A stretch of 46,757 bases of DNA from Acidimicrobiia bacterium (lineage in GTDB: Bacteria; Acidobacteriota; Vicinamibacteria; Vicinamibacterales; UBA2999), in the NCBI GenBank assembly GCA_016871275.1, contig VFZG01000026.1:1-46757 (forward strand), read 5' to 3'. A model generated the notes under the pieces. The model was not told the DNA's origin. It did not search any database and saw only the letters and a program-made list of their open reading frames with translations. A program made the translations under genes and the position numbers. Below are positions 1 through 14,324 of the stretch, piece after piece. The stretch's first letter is position 1; every line of letters begins with the position of its first letter.

Positions 1-474
1 GAAGAGGAGGGCGTGCCGCTGCCCGACGACCTGGCGATGTACCTCGCCACCCGCGTACGAACCAACGTCCGCGAGCTTGAAGGCTCGTTGATCAGGCTGA
101 TTGCCTACTCATCGCTCACCACCAAGCCGCTGACCATCGCGTTGGCTCAGGAAGTGTTGCGCAGTGTTCTTTCCGTTGATGAGAAGTCAGTCACAATCGA
201 GCAGATTCAAAAGAAGGTGGCCGACTACTACCACCTTAAGCCGGTGGAGTTAAAGTCACGCAATAATGCAAAGTCCGTTGCAATGCCGCGCCAGGTGGCT
301 ATGTATTTGTGCAAGGCGCTGACGGCCTCGTCGTTGCCCGATATTGGCCGCAGTTTTGGCGGTAAACACCATTCGACGGTCATTCACTCAATCAAGAAGG
401 TTGAAGAGCATCGTCAGAAAAACGCCAGTTTCGATAAACAGGTGGCCGGCCTGCTCGACTCCTTCAAGCACTGA
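1..474 (+). CDS. dnaA: Chromosomal replication initiator DnaA, C-terminal part (5' truncated by window edge)
   Basis: The reading frame is open from base 1, so only the end of the gene is present: the lid of the AAA+ module and the DNA-binding domain IV. Domain IV is recognised by the DnaA signature GRSFGGKHHSTVIHSI (about bases 340-396), part of the helix-turn-helix that contacts DnaA boxes. The upstream helix VRELEGSLIRLIAY is the typical domain III/IV junction. DnaA binds oriC and opens it; the candidate oriC follows directly and dnaN comes next, the common dnaA-oriC-dnaN layout. The GTG at base 13 is internal, not a start. Nothing unusual is seen in the visible part. Confidence 0.97.
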   Translation, partial: EEEGVPLPDDLAMYLATRVRTNVRELEGSLIRLIAYSSLTTKPLTIALAQEVLRSVLSVDEKSVTIEQIQKKVADYYHLKPVELKSRNNAKSVAMPRQVAMYLCKALTASSLPDIGRSFGGKHHSTVIHSIKKVEEHRQKNASFDKQVAGLLDSFKH

Positions 475-498
475 GACTGGGGATTTCCACAGGTTTAA

Positions 499-507
499 TG
501 TGTATAA
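499..507 (-). promoter_or_regulatory. DnaA box (TTATACACA on the minus strand)
   Basis: Exact match to the DnaA-box consensus TTATNCACA, 25 bp after the dnaA stop codon. It could serve origin function, dnaA autoregulation or control of dnaN. Confidence 0.6.
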
Positions 508-607
508 ATTGCGCGGCTTGAGGATGGGGCGAAAGACCCCTTGACGGCGGCCCGGGAACGCGCGAAGCATTCACCGAAAAATACACAGTTTAAGTATTTG
601 AAAATAA

Positions 608-645
608 AGGTGTTGTTGTGGATGGAAATTTCGTAAACAACACCT
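608..645. repeat. Perfect inverted repeat between dnaA and dnaN
   Basis: AGGTGTTGTT (608-617) is repeated as its exact reverse complement AACAACACCT (636-645) around an 18-nt centre that contains a weak DnaA-box-like TGTGGATGG. No T-tract follows, so a terminator is unlikely. A protein-binding operator for dnaN or an origin element fits better. Confidence 0.5.
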
Positions 646-706
646 AGATCTTATATACTTTTATATCTTCGCTTTTCACTCAATTTTCAGAGGTTAAGCA
701 GCGCTT

Positions 707-1816
707 ATGGAACTGGTCGCCAGGAAAGCCGATCTTGTGAGTGAACTGCAATTTTTCCAGCAGATCATCGAGCGCAAGAACACCATCCCCATCCTGGCGA
801 ACGTGCTGCTCGAGGGTACCGGCAATGAGTGCACGATGCTGGCGACCGACCTCGAAGTCGCGCTACGGAGCCGTTGCGAGGCTGCGGTGAACAAGCCTGG
901 CGCGGTCACGCTTCCAGCCAAGAAGTTCTACGAAGTGGTCCGCGCGCTGCCTGAAGGCGATGTCAACATTGAGACCGACAAGGCCGGCACCAGTGTGAAG
1001 GTGTCGGGCGGTCAGTTCAGCTCGAAAATGCCGACGCTGCCGAGGGAGGATTTTCCCAGCCTGCCGGAAGCGGGCGGCGGCGTGAAGGCGACCATCAACG
1101 GCAAATCGCTGCTGCAGATGGTGAGCAAGACGCAGTTTGCCATCACCGGTGAAGACACGAGGTTCTATCTCAACGGTGCGCAGTTTATCCTTAAAGCCGA
1201 CGACATGACGCTGGTGGCCACGGATGGTCATCGCCTGGCCCTCGTGACCAGCAGGCACGACGGCAAGAAGGGCGACGAGATCAAGGCCATCCTGCCACGC
1301 AAGACGCTGTCCGAGTTGTCGCGCCTGCTGGCCGAGAGCGACACGGACGTGAAGTATGAGCGCGGTGAGAATCACCTGTTCTTCGAGATTGGGCCGCGCC
1401 TGCTGATCTCGCGCATGATTGACGGTCAGTTTCCCGCCTACGATCGCGTTATTCCAAAGGGCAACGACAAGACCGTCGAGTTCGAGCGCGATCGCCTTGC
1501 CCAGGCCGTCAAGCGCGTCGCGATTCTCTCGAACGAGCGATCGCGCGCGGTGAAGATGATTCTTGAGAAAGGCAAGGTGAACGTAACATCGAGCAGTCCA
1601 GAGTTCGGCGAGGCGCACGAACCGATTCCTGTGGAATACAACGGTCCGTCGATCACGATTTGTTTCAACGCGCAGTATGTCCTCGACTTTCTCAACGTCG
1701 TGGAATCGGACGTCGTCGCGCTCGAGTTAAAGGACGAAGTCAGCCAGGCGGTGATGAAGCCGGTGGGAGCTGATGACGACGACTACACCTACGTCATCAT
1801 GCCGATGCGGGTCTGA
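707..1816 (+). CDS. dnaN: DNA polymerase III sliding clamp (beta subunit)
   Basis: A 369-residue protein of the normal length for the bacterial beta clamp, the homodimeric ring that tethers polymerase III and other partners to DNA. The N-terminus (ELVARKADLVSEL, then RKNTIPILANVLLEG) and the C-terminus (DDYTYVIMPMRV) are the conserved ends of the family, and three repeated clamp folds fit the length. The ATG at 707 follows the AT-rich dnaA-dnaN gap. gyrB starts 31 bp downstream; recF, often between these genes in other bacteria, is absent. Confidence 0.98.
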   Translation: MELVARKADLVSELQFFQQIIERKNTIPILANVLLEGTGNECTMLATDLEVALRSRCEAAVNKPGAVTLPAKKFYEVVRALPEGDVNIETDKAGTSVKVSGGQFSSKMPTLPREDFPSLPEAGGGVKATINGKSLLQMVSKTQFAITGEDTRFYLNGAQFILKADDMTLVATDGHRLALVTSRHDGKKGDEIKAILPRKTLSELSRLLAESDTDVKYERGENHLFFEIGPRLLISRMIDGQFPAYDRVIPKGNDKTVEFERDRLAQAVKRVAILSNERSRAVKMILEKGKVNVTSSSPEFGEAHEPIPVEYNGPSITICFNAQYVLDFLNVVESDVVALELKDEVSQAVMKPVGADDDDYTYVIMPMRV

Positions 1817-1844
1817 TCGACGCTTTCAGGATAGACACGGATAA

Positions 1845-4418
<2,574 letters not shown>

Positions 4419-4421
4419 GCG

Positions 4422-4457
4422 GGGATGAGGGAACAGGGAATTAGGGATTAGGGATTA
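4422..4457 (+). repeat. Heptamer tandem array filling the gyrB-gyrA gap
   Basis: Five consecutive units of form GGGANNA, lengths 7, 7, 8, 7 and 7 bp, occupy 4422-4457. They run from 3 bp after the gyrB stop directly to the gyrA GTG. The last units are identical GGGATTA. The purine-rich units also supply the only Shine-Dalgarno-like sequence (AGGG) in front of gyrA. Similar arrays with different units occur in five other gaps of this window. Confidence 0.75.
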
Positions 4458-6979
<2,522 letters not shown>

Positions 6980-6983
<4 letters not shown>

Positions 6984-7690
6984 AGAAAGCCGTCGCCGCC
7001 GCTTTGTTGATCATTCCGTCGGTGGGGTTCGTGATCGGCTGCTCACGCCCGCCGGAGCAGCAGTTCCTGACGCAGTTCTTCCGCGCGTCCCGCAGCCGCG
7101 ACAACACCACGGTCGGCCGCATGTCGGCGGTGGTAATCGATCCGAGGACGCAGGGGACGGTCGAGGACTTCACGATCGAGAACATTGGCGCGGAGACCCG
7201 CACGCCGCTGACGTTCAAGCCGTTGTTCGAGGCCGAGCGGAAGGCGATGGACGCCGAGAAAGCGTTCCTCACGACGAAGATCGAATATCAGAACGCCAAC
7301 ATCAAGGCGATCGAAGAAGTGCTGAAGCTCGAGGCCCAGGCCGGCGCCAAGTTCACCGCCGCCCAGGAGAAGGTCAAGGCCGAGTGGGACAAGTGGCGCG
7401 AGGGCATCGCCCAGCACGCCCGCAACACCTCGTCGGCGACCGCCGCAATCCGGCGCAACACCGGCGTCGCCGAGGCGTCGTTGTCGCAGCCGGGCCAAGC
7501 CGGGCTCGACCCCAAGACCTTCGAGGGTGAGACGATCACGAAGGACGTGACGGTGAAGGCAAACTTCAAGTCGCCGGAAGGCCAGGCGTCTGAGAAGACC
7601 CTCCTCATCACCATCGAGCGCGTCTCCGGCGGCGGCCGCGAAGGCCGCCCGATCATCACCAGGATTTCGGGGATTTCGCCCGCGTCCTGA
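6980..7690 (+). CDS. Putative lipoprotein of unknown function
   Basis: A 236-residue protein with a lipoprotein signal: positive MKKA, a hydrophobic stretch, and a lipobox ending GFVIGC with the lipidated cysteine at residue 21. About residues 75-150 are rich in A, E, K and Q and probably form a coiled coil. A C-terminal region (about 180-236) looks like beta-strands with a VTVKANFKS...TLLITIERV pattern. I do not recognise a family. The ATG overlaps the gyrA stop (ATGA), so it is likely co-transcribed with gyrA, which is unusual for an envelope protein. It is followed by a nested hairpin and convergent pcrA. Confidence 0.8.
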
Positions 7691-7717
7691 GCCGCCTGGT
7701 CAGGGCATGACAGGCGC

Positions 7718-7775
7718 GATGGCGGCGTCACCACGCACCGGGAACGGGTTCTGGTGCGTGGCGATGGCCGCCATC
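7718..7775. terminator. Nested hairpins between convergent genes, candidate bidirectional terminator
   Basis: The outer stem GATGGCGG (7718-7725) pairs with CCGCCATC (7768-7775). The inner stem CCACGCACC (7731-7739) pairs perfectly with GGTGCGTGG (7753-7761). It lies in the 128-bp gap between the plus-strand lipoprotein and minus-strand pcrA. No long T-tract is present, so intrinsic termination is not certain. Confidence 0.5.
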
Positions 7776-7818
7776 TTCGCGTACTCGCTAAGCGCTTCCA
7801 GGTGTATCGGCGACGGAA

Positions 7819-10104
7819 CTAAACGCGCTGCAGCCGGGCGTAGCGGGCGCGAAGCGTCTTGGTCCCGACGGAGGCGAATTTCACCACCAGTTTCTGATCG
7901 TCTTCCAGGTCTTCGACGCTGACAACCGTTCCTGGACCGAACTGGGCATGTGAAACGCGCGCGCCCGGTCGAAGACCGGGGGTCTGATCCTCCTCCTCGT
8001 AGCGGAAATTCCTGGTCGGGACCTTCGCGTCCGGATCCTCGCGCTGGCTGGGCGCATACCGGCGAGCGTACGGATTTGGCCGAGAGCTCGCTCCGCCGCC
8101 AAGGCTGTTGGTGTAGCGCGGCGCTGCCGCCGGGAAGTCCTGCTCGATGAGATCGGCGGGAATCTCGTCGATGAACCGTGAGGCCTCCGTGTTCTGATAC
8201 TCGCCAAACACCCGGCGGCGCTGGGCGCTGGTCAGCACCAGTTGCCGGCGGGCGCGGGTAATGCCGACGTAACAGAGACGCCGTTCTTCTTCGAGCTCGG
8301 CTTCGTCGTCTCGCGATCGCGAGTGCGGGAACAGGCCCTCTTCGAGACCCGCCAGCACCACGGTCGGAAACTCGAGACCCTTCGCCGAATGAAGGGTCAT
8401 CATCATGACCTTCGGCTCGGCCTTCTGGCCCTGGTCCTTGTCGACATCCGAAAGCAGGGCGAGACGATCGACGAACCCGCCAAGCGATGGCTCGGCTTCC
8501 CTGGACTCGTACTCGTTGGCAGCCGACACGAGCTCCATCAGGTTCTCGATGCGGGCCTCGGATTCTTCGCTCTTGTCTTCCCGGAGATCCCGCAGGTAGC
8601 CGGATTGGTCGAGCACCTTGCCAAGCAGGATCGACACCGGCTCCCGGCGGGCGACATCGGCAAGCGTGGTAATCAGGTCCCGGAACGCCGCAAGCGACGC
8701 CACCTGGCGGGGACTCAACCGCTTGCCGTCTACCGCGATGACCAGTTTGGTCCACAGCGAATTTCGCGCCACAGTCGGCGCCAGCCCCGCAAGCAGCGGC
8801 GGCAGGTTCGGGTCGACCTCCGAGACGTCCACGGCTTCCAGCGTGTCCATCACGCCTTTGCCTATGCCACGGGCCGGCACGTTGATCACCCGCCTGATCG
8901 CCACGTCGTCGTGGGGATTGAGGATGAGCTTGAGATACGAGAGCGCATCCTTGACTTCCTTGCGCTCGTAGAACCCGACACCACCAAGAATGACATAGGC
9001 AATCCTGGCGGCGCGCAGCGAATCTTCAACGGCGCGCGACTGGGCGTTAATGCGATACAGCACCGCCGTCAGGGATTTGTAGTCCTCGTCGAGCTGCTTC
9101 CGGACCATACGGGTGATGTATTCGGCCTCTTCAAGTTCGTCCGACGCGCGAAACAACCTGATCTTGGCGCCGCCCTTGACGTCGGTCCACAGCGCCTTCT
9201 TCTTCCGATTGCGATTGTTGGCGATGACGGCTGACGCCGCGTCGAGGATTACCTCCGTCGACCGGTAGTTCTGCTCGAGGCGGACGGTCTGCGCATCGGA
9301 GAAGTCCGATTCGAAGTCCATGATGTTGCGCAGGTCGGCGCCGCGCCACTTGTAGATGGACTGGTCGGGATCGCCGACCACCGCCAGGTTCCGGTGCCGG
9401 CCGGCGATCTGCGTCATCAGCAGATACTGCGGACGGTTGGTGTCCTGATACTCGTCCACCATCACGTACTTGAACCGGCGCGCATAGCGCTCGCGAACCG
9501 ACGGGTTCTTCTCGAACAACTCCACGGTGGCCAGCAACAGGTCGTCGAAGTCGAGCGCGCTGGCGTCCCGCAGCGCCTTGATGTAGCCGGTGAAGAGCCT
9601 GCCGATCTCCTTGTCCCGCACGTTCCAGGTGTGTTCGAAGCTCTCCGGGCCCTCCATCCGGTTCTTGGCGGCGCTGATTCGGCCCAGCACCAGCCTCGGC
9701 TGATAGGTCTCGTCGGCGAGGCGATACTCCCTGAGCAATTGCTTGATGACCGCTTGCTGGTCGGCGGAGTCGTAGATGGTGAAATCGCGGCTCAGACCGA
9801 TATTGTGAGCCTCGCGACGAAGCAGCCTTGCGCAGAGAGCGTGAAACGTCGAGATCCACATCGTCCGGCAGTCCATGCCAAGCAGGGCCTCGACACGCTG
9901 CCGCATTTCCTGCGCGGCCTTGTTGGTAAAGGTGACCGCCATGATCTGATCCGGACAGGCGATCTGCTCGGAGACGAGATAGGCAATGCGGTGCGCGATG
10001 ACGCGCGTCTTGCCCGAGCCGGCGCCCGCCAGGATCAGCAGCGGGCCTTCGGTCTGTCGTACAGCTTCTTGCTGTGCAGGATTCAGCGAGGAGAGGAGAT
10101 CCAC
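7819..10104 (-). CDS. pcrA: ATP-dependent DNA helicase PcrA/UvrD (SF1)
   Basis: A 761-residue 3'-5' helicase for nucleotide-excision repair and removal of replication obstacles. SF1A motifs appear in order: Q motif (LNPAQQEAV), Walker A AGAGSGKTRV (about 27-37), motif II VMVDEYQDTN, motif III GDPDQSIYKWRGA, motif IV LEQNYRST, motif V TLHSAKGLEFP and motif VI VGITRARRQL. The C-terminus (GARVSHAQFGPGTVVSVEDLE...) is the tudor-like domain of the PcrA/UvrD group that contacts RNA polymerase. The start is GTG at 10104, 5 bp after the glmS stop, so it is the last gene of a glmU-glmS-pcrA unit. Confidence 0.95.
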   Translation of the reverse strand: MDLLSSLNPAQQEAVRQTEGPLLILAGAGSGKTRVIAHRIAYLVSEQIACPDQIMAVTFTNKAAQEMRQRVEALLGMDCRTMWISTFHALCARLLRREAHNIGLSRDFTIYDSADQQAVIKQLLREYRLADETYQPRLVLGRISAAKNRMEGPESFEHTWNVRDKEIGRLFTGYIKALRDASALDFDDLLLATVELFEKNPSVRERYARRFKYVMVDEYQDTNRPQYLLMTQIAGRHRNLAVVGDPDQSIYKWRGADLRNIMDFESDFSDAQTVRLEQNYRSTEVILDAASAVIANNRNRKKKALWTDVKGGAKIRLFRASDELEEAEYITRMVRKQLDEDYKSLTAVLYRINAQSRAVEDSLRAARIAYVILGGVGFYERKEVKDALSYLKLILNPHDDVAIRRVINVPARGIGKGVMDTLEAVDVSEVDPNLPPLLAGLAPTVARNSLWTKLVIAVDGKRLSPRQVASLAAFRDLITTLADVARREPVSILLGKVLDQSGYLRDLREDKSEESEARIENLMELVSAANEYESREAEPSLGGFVDRLALLSDVDKDQGQKAEPKVMMMTLHSAKGLEFPTVVLAGLEEGLFPHSRSRDDEAELEEERRLCYVGITRARRQLVLTSAQRRRVFGEYQNTEASRFIDEIPADLIEQDFPAAAPRYTNSLGGGASSRPNPYARRYAPSQREDPDAKVPTRNFRYEEEDQTPGLRPGARVSHAQFGPGTVVSVEDLEDDQKLVVKFASVGTKTLRARYARLQRV

Positions 10105-10109
10105 CTCGC

Positions 10110-11954
10110 CTATTCTACCGTGACACTCTTCGCCAGATTGCGCGGTTGATCGACATCGCAGCCGCGACGGACGGCAATGTAGTACGAAAGAAGTTGCAAC
10201 GGCAGAGACATTACCACCGGCACCAACAGCCGCTGTGTAGCGGGAATTGCGATCAGGCAGTCGTTGTCACTCAGGAGATCTTTGAGTGTGGTATCGCCCT
10301 TTGTGGTGACGGCGATGATCGAGCCGCCGCGCGCCTTGGCTTCCTGGATGTTCCCCTGCATCTTCTCGAACACGTGATCGTGCGTAGCGAGCGCGACGAT
10401 CGGCATGTGTTCGTCGATCAATGCGATGGGGCCGTGCTTCATTTCGCCGGCCGGGTAGCCCTCGGCGTGGATGTAGGAAATCTCCTTCAGCTTCAGCGCC
10501 CCTTCGAGCGCGATCGGATAGCTGATGCCGCGGCCCAGATACAGGAAGTCGGTGCGGTTGTGGAATCTGCCGGCGATCTCCTTCACCTGCCTGGCGGTGT
10601 CCTTGAGCGTGTCTTCGAGGACCTGGGGCAGTTGCATCAGCGCGGCAATGTGGTCACAGCGCTCGGCCCGCGACAAGGTGCCGCGCACCTCGGACAGCTT
10701 CAGCGCGAACAGGTAGAGGGCGACAAGCTGTGTGGTGAAGGCCTTGGTTGACGCCACGCCGATCTCCGGACCAGCGTGCGTGTAGATGGTGCCTTCGGCC
10801 TCGCGCGTCGCCATGCTGCCCACCACGTTGCAGATCGACAGGCTGCGCGCCCCTTTGCGCTTGGCCTCGCGCATTGCCGCCAGCGTGTCGGCGGTCTCGC
10901 CAGACTGCGTGATGGCGACGGCCAGGGTCTTGCTGTTGACGATCGGATCCCGGTAGCGGTACTCGGAGCCGTAATCCACCTCGACGGGCAGCTTGGCGAG
11001 CTCCTCGATCATGAACTTGCCGACCAGTGCGGCGTGCCAGGATGTGCCGCACGCGAGCATCGTGATCTTGTCGATCGCCTCCAGGTCCGCGTCAGAGATC
11101 GACATTTCGTGCAGGTGGATCCGGCCGGTCTCCAGCGAGGCGCGGCCCAGCACGGTTTCGCGGACGGCCGACGGCTGCTCGAAGATTTCCTTGAGCATGA
11201 AGTGTTTGTAGCCGGCCTTCTCCGCCGAAATCGGATCCCACGTTACCCGGGTCGGCGTGCGCTCAACAGCGGCGCCCTCGAAGGTGGAGAACGTAACCCC
11301 GTTCGCGGTGATCACGGCCATCTCGCGGTCGTCGAGGAACACGACGTTCCTCGTGTGGCTCAGGATGGCGGGCACATCCGAGGCGACGAAGTACTCCCCT
11401 TCGCCAATGCCGACGACAATCGGCGGGCCGTTGCGAACGGTCACCAGTTTTTCGGGATCGTCCGCCGACAGCAGCACCAGCGCGAACAGGCCGCGGACGC
11501 GCTGCATGGCGCGCAGCACCGCGTTCTCGAGGCCGTCGTTCTTCCACTCCTTCTGCACCAGGTGCGCGACGACTTCGGTGTCGGTCTCCGACTCGAACTT
11601 GTGTCCGTCGGCGATCAGCTCGCGCTTGATTTCGAGGTAGTTCTCGATAATGCCGTTGTGGACCACGACGATGCGGCCGGTGCCGTCGCGGTGCGGGTGC
11701 GCATTCTCCTCGGTGGGCCGGCCGTGTGTGGCCCAGCGGGTGTGGCCCAGGCCATAGACGCCGGCGAGCGGCTGCCCCTGAATGGCGTTCTCGAGGTTGA
11801 TCAGCTTGCCGGCGCTCCGGCGCACTTCAATGGCGCCGTCCTGGACGACAGCCACTCCGGCGGAGTCATAGCCGCGGTATTCGAGCCGGCGAAGGCTATC
11901 GAGAAGAACTGGAACCACGGCCTTTGGCCCGATATAGCCGACGATTCCGCACAT
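10110..11954 (-). CDS. glmS: Glutamine-fructose-6-phosphate aminotransferase (isomerizing)
   Basis: Makes glucosamine-6-phosphate from fructose-6-phosphate and glutamine, the first step toward UDP-GlcNAc. At 614 residues it has the standard length. The N-terminal Ntn-type glutaminase begins MCGIVGYIG with catalytic Cys2 exposed after Met removal. Two SIS sugar-isomerase domains follow ([33 protein letters not shown]). The end [11 protein letters not shown] is the conserved C-terminal tail. The start ATG overlaps the last base of the glmU stop (TGATG), joining consecutive pathway enzymes. No glmS ribozyme can be fitted because there is no leader. Confidence 0.97.
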   Translation of the reverse strand: MCGIVGYIGPKAVVPVLLDSLRRLEYRGYDSAGVAVVQDGAIEVRRSAGKLINLENAIQGQPLAGVYGLGHTRWATHGRPTEENAHPHRDGTGRIVVVHNGIIENYLEIKRELIADGHKFESETDTEVVAHLVQKEWKNDGLENAVLRAMQRVRGLFALVLLSADDPEKLVTVRNGPPIVVGIGEGEYFVASDVPAILSHTRNVVFLDDREMAVITANGVTFSTFEGAAVERTPTRVTWDPISAEKAGYKHFMLKEIFEQPSAVRETVLGRASLETGRIHLHEMSISDADLEAIDKITMLACGTSWHAALVGKFMIEELAKLPVEVDYGSEYRYRDPIVNSKTLAVAITQSGETADTLAAMREAKRKGARSLSICNVVGSMATREAEGTIYTHAGPEIGVASTKAFTTQLVALYLFALKLSEVRGTLSRAERCDHIAALMQLPQVLEDTLKDTARQVKEIAGRFHNRTDFLYLGRGISYPIALEGALKLKEISYIHAEGYPAGEMKHGPIALIDEHMPIVALATHDHVFEKMQGNIQEAKARGGSIIAVTTKGDTTLKDLLSDNDCLIAIPATQRLLVPVVMSLPLQLLSYYIAVRRGCDVDQPRNLAKSVTVE

Positions 11955-13360
11955 CAGTTTGTCGCCTTGGTTTCTTTACGTTTCTTCACCCAGCCGTCCT
12001 TGTTCTCCTGGCGGGCGCGGCCGATGGCCAGCGCGCCGGCGGGCACATCCGCAGTGACCGCGGAACCGGCTGCAATGTACGATCCATCGGCGAGCGTGAC
12101 CGGTGCCACGAGCGTGCTGTTGCTGCCCACGAAAACGTTGGCGCCGATCACGGTTCGGTGTTTCTTCTCGCCATCGTAGTTGCAGGTAATGGTGCCGGCG
12201 CCGACGTTGGTTTTCTCGCCAATGGTCGCGTCCCCGAGGTATGCCAGGTGGTTCGCCTTGGCACCGTTGCCCATCGAGGTTTTCTTCAGCTCGACGAAGT
12301 TCCCGACATGCGCATCCTCGCCGACCTGCGATCCGGGACGCACGTGGGCGAAGGGACCGAGAAACGCGCCTGACTCGACTGTGGAATCAGTGACCACCGT
12401 GTGGTTTCTAATACACACGCGATCGCCGATCGTGGAATTGACGAGGCGCGTCCCGGAGTGAATCTCGCAGGCCGCCCCGATCTTCGTGGAGCCCTCGAGA
12501 TACACGCACGGGTAGATCACCGTGTCGGGTCCGACCACGACGTCGGCGTCGACATAGGTCGTTGCGGGATCGATCAGGGTGACGCCGGCGGCCATCAACT
12601 CTTCGTTCTTCTGCTGGCGGACCATGCTGGTGACCTCTGCGAGTTCGGTGCGGCTGTTGATACCGCGGATCTCGCCGGCGGACTCCACGGTCCACGTTTC
12701 GACGACCCGCGACTGCTTGCGATGAATGGCGACGAGATCGGGGAGGTAGTACTCCCCCTGTTTGTTGGCCTTGCCGATTGAATCGAGCGCCGGAAACAAC
12801 GGCGCGAGTTCGAAGGCATAGATGCCGGAATTGATCTCGGTGAGGGCCTTCTGCGCCGGCGTTGCGTCCCGCTCCTCGACGATCTTCGTGAGTCGGCCGT
12901 TGGTGCGGACAATGCGGCCATACCCGAAGGGGCGTGCCATGTTCGCGGTGATGACGGTGGCGGCCGCGCCCGCGGTGTTGTGCGCGGCAAGTAGCGCCTG
13001 GAGCGACTCGACTCTCAGCAGCGGCACGTCACCAGACAGCAAGACGACCGTGCCGGCCTTGCCTTCGAGGATGGAGCGGGTTTGCAGCAGCGCGTGACCG
13101 GTTCCCAGCTGTCGTTCCTGCGCGACGAACCGGACGGAGTCTTGCCGGGAAAGCGAATCGCGGACTTGGTCGGCGCCGTGACCAACCACAATCGTGATGC
13201 TTGCCGGCTCGAGACCGGATGCCGTCCGCACCACCCGCTCGATCAGCGTGATGCCACCAATCTTGTGCAGGACCTTGGGCAATGCCGACTTCATCCGGGT
13301 GCCCTTGCCGGCTCCGAGGATGACGACGTGGATATCGGTCACGAGTGGAGGGTGAGACAA
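11954..13360 (-). CDS. glmU: Bifunctional GlcN-1-P acetyltransferase / GlcNAc-1-P uridyltransferase
   Basis: Catalyses the last two steps to UDP-GlcNAc. The N-terminal Rossmann pyrophosphorylase has [19 protein letters not shown]. The C-terminal left-handed beta-helix acetyltransferase contains hexapeptide repeats, the conserved NFVELKK and [12 protein letters not shown] segments, and CNYDG. The length of 468 residues is typical. The start is uncertain: TTG at 13360 gives the full frame, but GTG at 13342 would begin just before the conserved [14 protein letters not shown]; neither has a strong ribosome site. It is the first gene of the glmU-glmS-pcrA unit. The gap upstream (13361-13410) is AT-rich and probably carries its promoter. 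Confidence 0.95.
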   Translation of the reverse strand: MSHPPLVTDIHVVILGAGKGTRMKSALPKVLHKIGGITLIERVVRTASGLEPASITIVVGHGADQVRDSLSRQDSVRFVAQERQLGTGHALLQTRSILEGKAGTVVLLSGDVPLLRVESLQALLAAHNTAGAAATVITANMARPFGYGRIVRTNGRLTKIVEERDATPAQKALTEINSGIYAFELAPLFPALDSIGKANKQGEYYLPDLVAIHRKQSRVVETWTVESAGEIRGINSRTELAEVTSMVRQQKNEELMAAGVTLIDPATTYVDADVVVGPDTVIYPCVYLEGSTKIGAACEIHSGTRLVNSTIGDRVCIRNHTVVTDSTVESGAFLGPFAHVRPGSQVGEDAHVGNFVELKKTSMGNGAKANHLAYLGDATIGEKTNVGAGTITCNYDGEKKHRTVIGANVFVGSNSTLVAPVTLADGSYIAAGSAVTADVPAGALAIGRARQENKDGWVKKRKETKATN

Positions 13361-13410
13361 CGCTGTATCTTACTATTAGAGCGAATGTTAGTAGAATTTG
13401 GTCATACTAC

Positions 13411-14262
13411 CTATTTATTCCGCTCCATAACGGCGTAAACCTGTTTCGCTGTCATCTTTAGCCGCTCTCCTACTTCCCTTGCCACATCTCGCTTGGAGCT
13501 GAAGTGGCTTTTTTGTGTTATTTGACCAAAAACGGCCACCACCTCGGCGTCCGATGGCGCCACAGACTCGATTTCCTGAGAATTTGAGGCCGGGACAATC
13601 ACCGTGAACTCGCCGTGGGGCTGGGAAAACCTCTCTGATAGGTCGCCAGGGTTGCCGCGGATGAACTCCTCGTGGAGCTTTGTGATTTCTCGACCGACCA
13701 AAATTGGTTGTTTAACATAAAAATCGAGCTCCCGTAGTGTTTTTGCGATGCGGTGAGGAGCTTCAAAGAATACAACCAGGCGCGATCTTGAGGCTCCCTG
13801 GAGTTCCTCAAACCATTTAGTGCGGTCTTTTGACCTAACTGGTGGAAACCCAAGGAACGTGAACCCTTGGGTGGTCTCCCCCGCTACTGAAATGGCCGCT
13901 GCCACCGCACTCGGCCCCGGAATTGGCTCGACCACGAATCCGGCGTCCCTGACGGCGGCCACAAGGGTGGCTCCAGGGTCGGAAATTCCGGGGGTCCCAG
14001 CATCCGTGACCAGCGCGACCGACTCCCCCTTGCTCAAGCGCCCCGTGACCAGTGAAATACGCTTCCGCTCGTTGTGCCCGTGCACGCTAACTACCGGAGT
14101 TTCAATGAGGTAGTGGCGCAGTAGCGTCGCAGACCGGCGCGTGTCCTCAGCCGCCACCAACTGCACCTGCCTCAAGACCTTGAGCGCCCGCAGGGTGATG
14201 TCTTCGAGGTTGCCGATGGGGGTCGCGACGACATACAGGACGCCTTTCGAGTCGCGAGCCAT
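13411..14262 (-). CDS. rsmI: 16S rRNA (cytidine1402-2'-O)-methyltransferase RsmI
   Basis: A 283-residue SAM-dependent tetrapyrrole-methylase-fold enzyme that 2'-O-methylates C1402 in the ribosomal P site. Diagnostic motifs are YVVATPIGNLEDITLRAL at the N-terminus, AAEDTRRSATLLRHY, LVTDAGTPGISDPG and PGPSAVAAAI. The C-terminal extension (FSSKRDVAREVGERL) is the usual RsmI tail. Base composition is noticeably lower in GC than the neighbours, with many A/T-ending codons, especially about 13660-13760. It diverges from the DUF885 gene across a 62-bp gap. Confidence 0.93.
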   Translation of the reverse strand: MARDSKGVLYVVATPIGNLEDITLRALKVLRQVQLVAAEDTRRSATLLRHYLIETPVVSVHGHNERKRISLVTGRLSKGESVALVTDAGTPGISDPGATLVAAVRDAGFVVEPIPGPSAVAAAISVAGETTQGFTFLGFPPVRSKDRTKWFEELQGASRSRLVVFFEAPHRIAKTLRELDFYVKQPILVGREITKLHEEFIRGNPGDLSERFSQPHGEFTVIVPASNSQEIESVAPSDAEVVAVFGQITQKSHFSSKRDVAREVGERLKMTAKQVYAVMERNK

Positions 14263-14324
14263 CTCCGGATTTTAAGCTACCATTGCAAAGATCTCCCCTG
14301 GCTGACTGACAGACACAGGAAGGC

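Larger units (their letters stand above)
475..706. other. oriC: Candidate origin of replication (oriC) in the dnaA-dnaN gap
   Basis: This 232-bp gap is clearly more AT-rich than the flanking genes, especially 575-690. It contains TGTGTATAA at 499-507, the reverse complement of the DnaA box TTATACACA. Weaker box-like sites are ATTTCCACA (483-491), AAATACACA (579-587) and TGTGGATGG (617-625, minus orientation). A perfect 10-bp inverted repeat lies at 608-617/636-645. The AT-rich stretch around 645-690 could be the unwinding element. TATACT at 654-659 is a possible -10 box for dnaN. A short GGGG/CCCC hairpin at 526-540 may end dnaA transcription. Origin function is inferred from position and these sites. 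Confidence 0.6.

Noticed and set aside
4436-4457. TTAGGG-like repeats resembling telomeric DNA
   Set aside because: Only three short copies in an internal gap, one of several arrays with unrelated units; no chromosome end is implied.
7707-7922. Plus-strand open frame of 71 codons between the gyrA-linked lipoprotein and pcrA
   Set aside because: Half of it is antisense to pcrA and its composition is shadow-like; the gap is better explained by nested hairpins.
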